Below, in pieces: positions 63,111 through 64,000 of a stretch of 64,000 nucleotides of DNA. Under the pieces are notes generated by a model. That model saw nothing but the letters and a program-made list of their open reading frames with translations, did no database searches and was not told the DNA's origin. Source of the DNA: Actinomadura latina NBRC 106108 (GTDB lineage: Bacteria; Actinomycetota; Actinomycetes; Streptosporangiales; Streptosporangiaceae); the NCBI RefSeq assembly GCF_001552195.1, contig NZ_BCQS01000016.1:17563-81562 (forward strand), in the 5' to 3' direction. Positions within the stretch are counted from its first letter, which is position 1. Every line of letters begins with the position of its first letter. A program made the translations under genes and the position numbers.

Positions 63111-64000
63111 ATCCTGTCCAAGCTGGCCGGACGGCCGTTCCTGCTGGCCGTGGGGCTCGTCGTGGCGCTCGTCCTGCCGTGGTTCATCTACCCGCCGGTC
63201 GCGCTGGACATCGCCTGCTGGGCGCTGTTCGCCGCCGCCGTCGACCTGCTGCTCGGCTTCACCGGGCTCCTGTCGTTCGGGCACGCCGCCTTCTGGGGCG
63301 GGTCCGCGTACGCCACCGGCCTGATCGCCTTGCACTCCGGGCTGCCGTTCCCTGTGGCGGTCCTGGGCGGGGCCGTCTTCGCGGGCGTTCTCGCGGTTCC
63401 GATCGGGTTCCTGTCGGTGCGGCTGCGCGGCATCTACTTCGCCATGGTCACCTTGGCGTTCGCCCAGATGGTGTACTTCGTCGCCAACCAGTGGCGGGAC
63501 GCGACTGGTGGGGAGAACGGCTTGCAGGGCATCCCCAGGGAGTTCTTCGGGCTCGACTTGTCCGACCCCTTCTTCTTCTACTACGCGGCCCTCCCGTTCG
63601 TGCTGGCCGGGCTGTTCGTGGCCTGGCGCATCGTCCGCTCCCCGTTCGGACGGGTCCTGATGTCCATCCGCGACAACCCGAACAGGGCGCGGGCGCTCGG
63701 CTACAGCATCGACCGCTACAAGCTGCTCGCCTTCGTCCTGTCGGCGGTCCTGTCGGGGCTGGCCGGCGGGCTGTTCACCATCGGGCACGGCTTCGCGTCC
63801 CTGCAGGGCGTCTACTGGACGACCTCGGGCCAGGCCGTGATGATGGTCGTCCTCGGCGGCATCGGCACCCTGTGGGGCGGCGCCATCGGCGCCGCGCTCA
63901 TCGTCGAGCTGAACGACTACCTGGCCACGGCCGGGTTCGAGGAGACCGGGATCATCACCGGCGCGATCTTCATCGTCGTCGTGCTGCTGTTCCGCCGCGG
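63108..64000 (+). CDS. livM: branched-chain amino-acid-type ABC permease LivM (cut by the window end)
   Basis: Partial permease, 297 codons seen. It contains FTGLLSFGHAAFWGGSAYATG, VRLRGIYFAMVTLAFAQMVYFVANQWRDATGGENGLQGIP and IRDNPNRARALGYSIDRYKL, all LivM signatures, and GIGTLWGGAIGAALIVELNDYL. GTG 63108 is the third start-like GTG in a ladder; a longer N-terminus is not possible because of stops in frame. The stop lies beyond base 64000. Confidence 0.9.
   Translation, partial: MILSKLAGRPFLLAVGLVVALVLPWFIYPPVALDIACWALFAAAVDLLLGFTGLLSFGHAAFWGGSAYATGLIALHSGLPFPVAVLGGAVFAGVLAVPIGFLSVRLRGIYFAMVTLAFAQMVYFVANQWRDATGGENGLQGIPREFFGLDLSDPFFFYYAALPFVLAGLFVAWRIVRSPFGRVLMSIRDNPNRARALGYSIDRYKLLAFVLSAVLSGLAGGLFTIGHGFASLQGVYWTTSGQAVMMVVLGGIGTLWGGAIGAALIVELNDYLATAGFEETGIITGAIFIVVVLLFRR

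Overview
The window is high-GC actinomycete chromosome. Signs include GTG/TTG starts, DUF397/Scr1-type regulators, DUF3145, DUF5998 and a FasR-linked fabD-fabH-acpP-fabF operon. The set fits Streptosporangiales (Actinomadura-like) best, but the genus is an inference. I see no rRNA, tRNA, CRISPR array, insertion sequence or phage gene. Most of the region looks like stable core and accessory chromosome.

Layout. 1-5.3 kb: a histidine kinase/response regulator pair, a ketosteroid-isomerase-like enzyme, a flavoprotein, a short-chain dehydrogenase behind a MerR-type promoter, and an alpha/beta hydrolase. 5.3-6.0 kb: decayed DNA with a DUF4259-like remnant and a long inverted repeat. 6.0-8.1 kb: DUF397, Scr1-type XRE regulator and RsbW-like ATPase. 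8.1-13.3 kb: a GyrA/ParC-type topoisomerase subunit, a lactate 2-monooxygenase-like enzyme and a GH13 enzyme. 13.3-22.1 kb: an orphan ABC ATPase, a second two-component pair, a methyltransferase, a TetR/SDR unit with visible operators, small proteins, and a third two-component operon with a DUF4097-like protein. 22.2-27.6 kb: a tight six-gene operon of the STM4011-STM4015 families (two LRR-type STM4015 proteins, ATP-grasp STM4014, alkaline-phosphatase-fold STM4013, radical SAM STM4012 and STM4011). 27.7-34.7 kb: a DUF6745 pair behind a 16-bp tandem repeat, a ThrE-type exporter, a RecQ helicase with a phosphoribosyltransferase-like tail, a flavin-reductase-fold protein and a beta-lactamase-fold protein. 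34.7-43.3 kb: a LysR regulator, a PfkB kinase, a GNAT/acyl-CoA-synthetase fusion that lacks part of its ATP-grasp domain, DUF5998 plus a phosphodiesterase, and a sulfurtransferase. 43.4-48.1 kb: a four-gene operon encoding an intracellular subtilisin, an ECF sigma factor, a small conserved protein and a TPR-CHAT protease. 48.4-54 kb: DUF3145, the fatty acid synthase II operon and FasR. 54-59.3 kb: two secreted DUF1023 hydrolases, a deleted two-component remnant, a HhH-PHP protein and a secreted esterase. 59.4-64 kb: a Liv-type amino-acid ABC transporter (livG, livF, binding protein, livH, livM) cut by the window end.

The two best candidates for poorly described systems are the STM4011-4015 operon and the subtilisin/ECF/CHAT operon. 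The STM operon combines two radical SAM enzymes, an ATP-grasp ligase and a hydrolase, which looks like a peptide- or envelope-modifying pathway with no known product. In the second operon, two protease classes sit with their own sigma factor, which suggests regulated proteolysis or a conflict/cell-death role.

A recurring regulatory signal is a -10 hexamer (T/C)ANNNT placed exactly 6 nt before ATG or GTG. It implies leaderless transcription of many genes here, including all three intact two-component operons, and was used to choose several starts.
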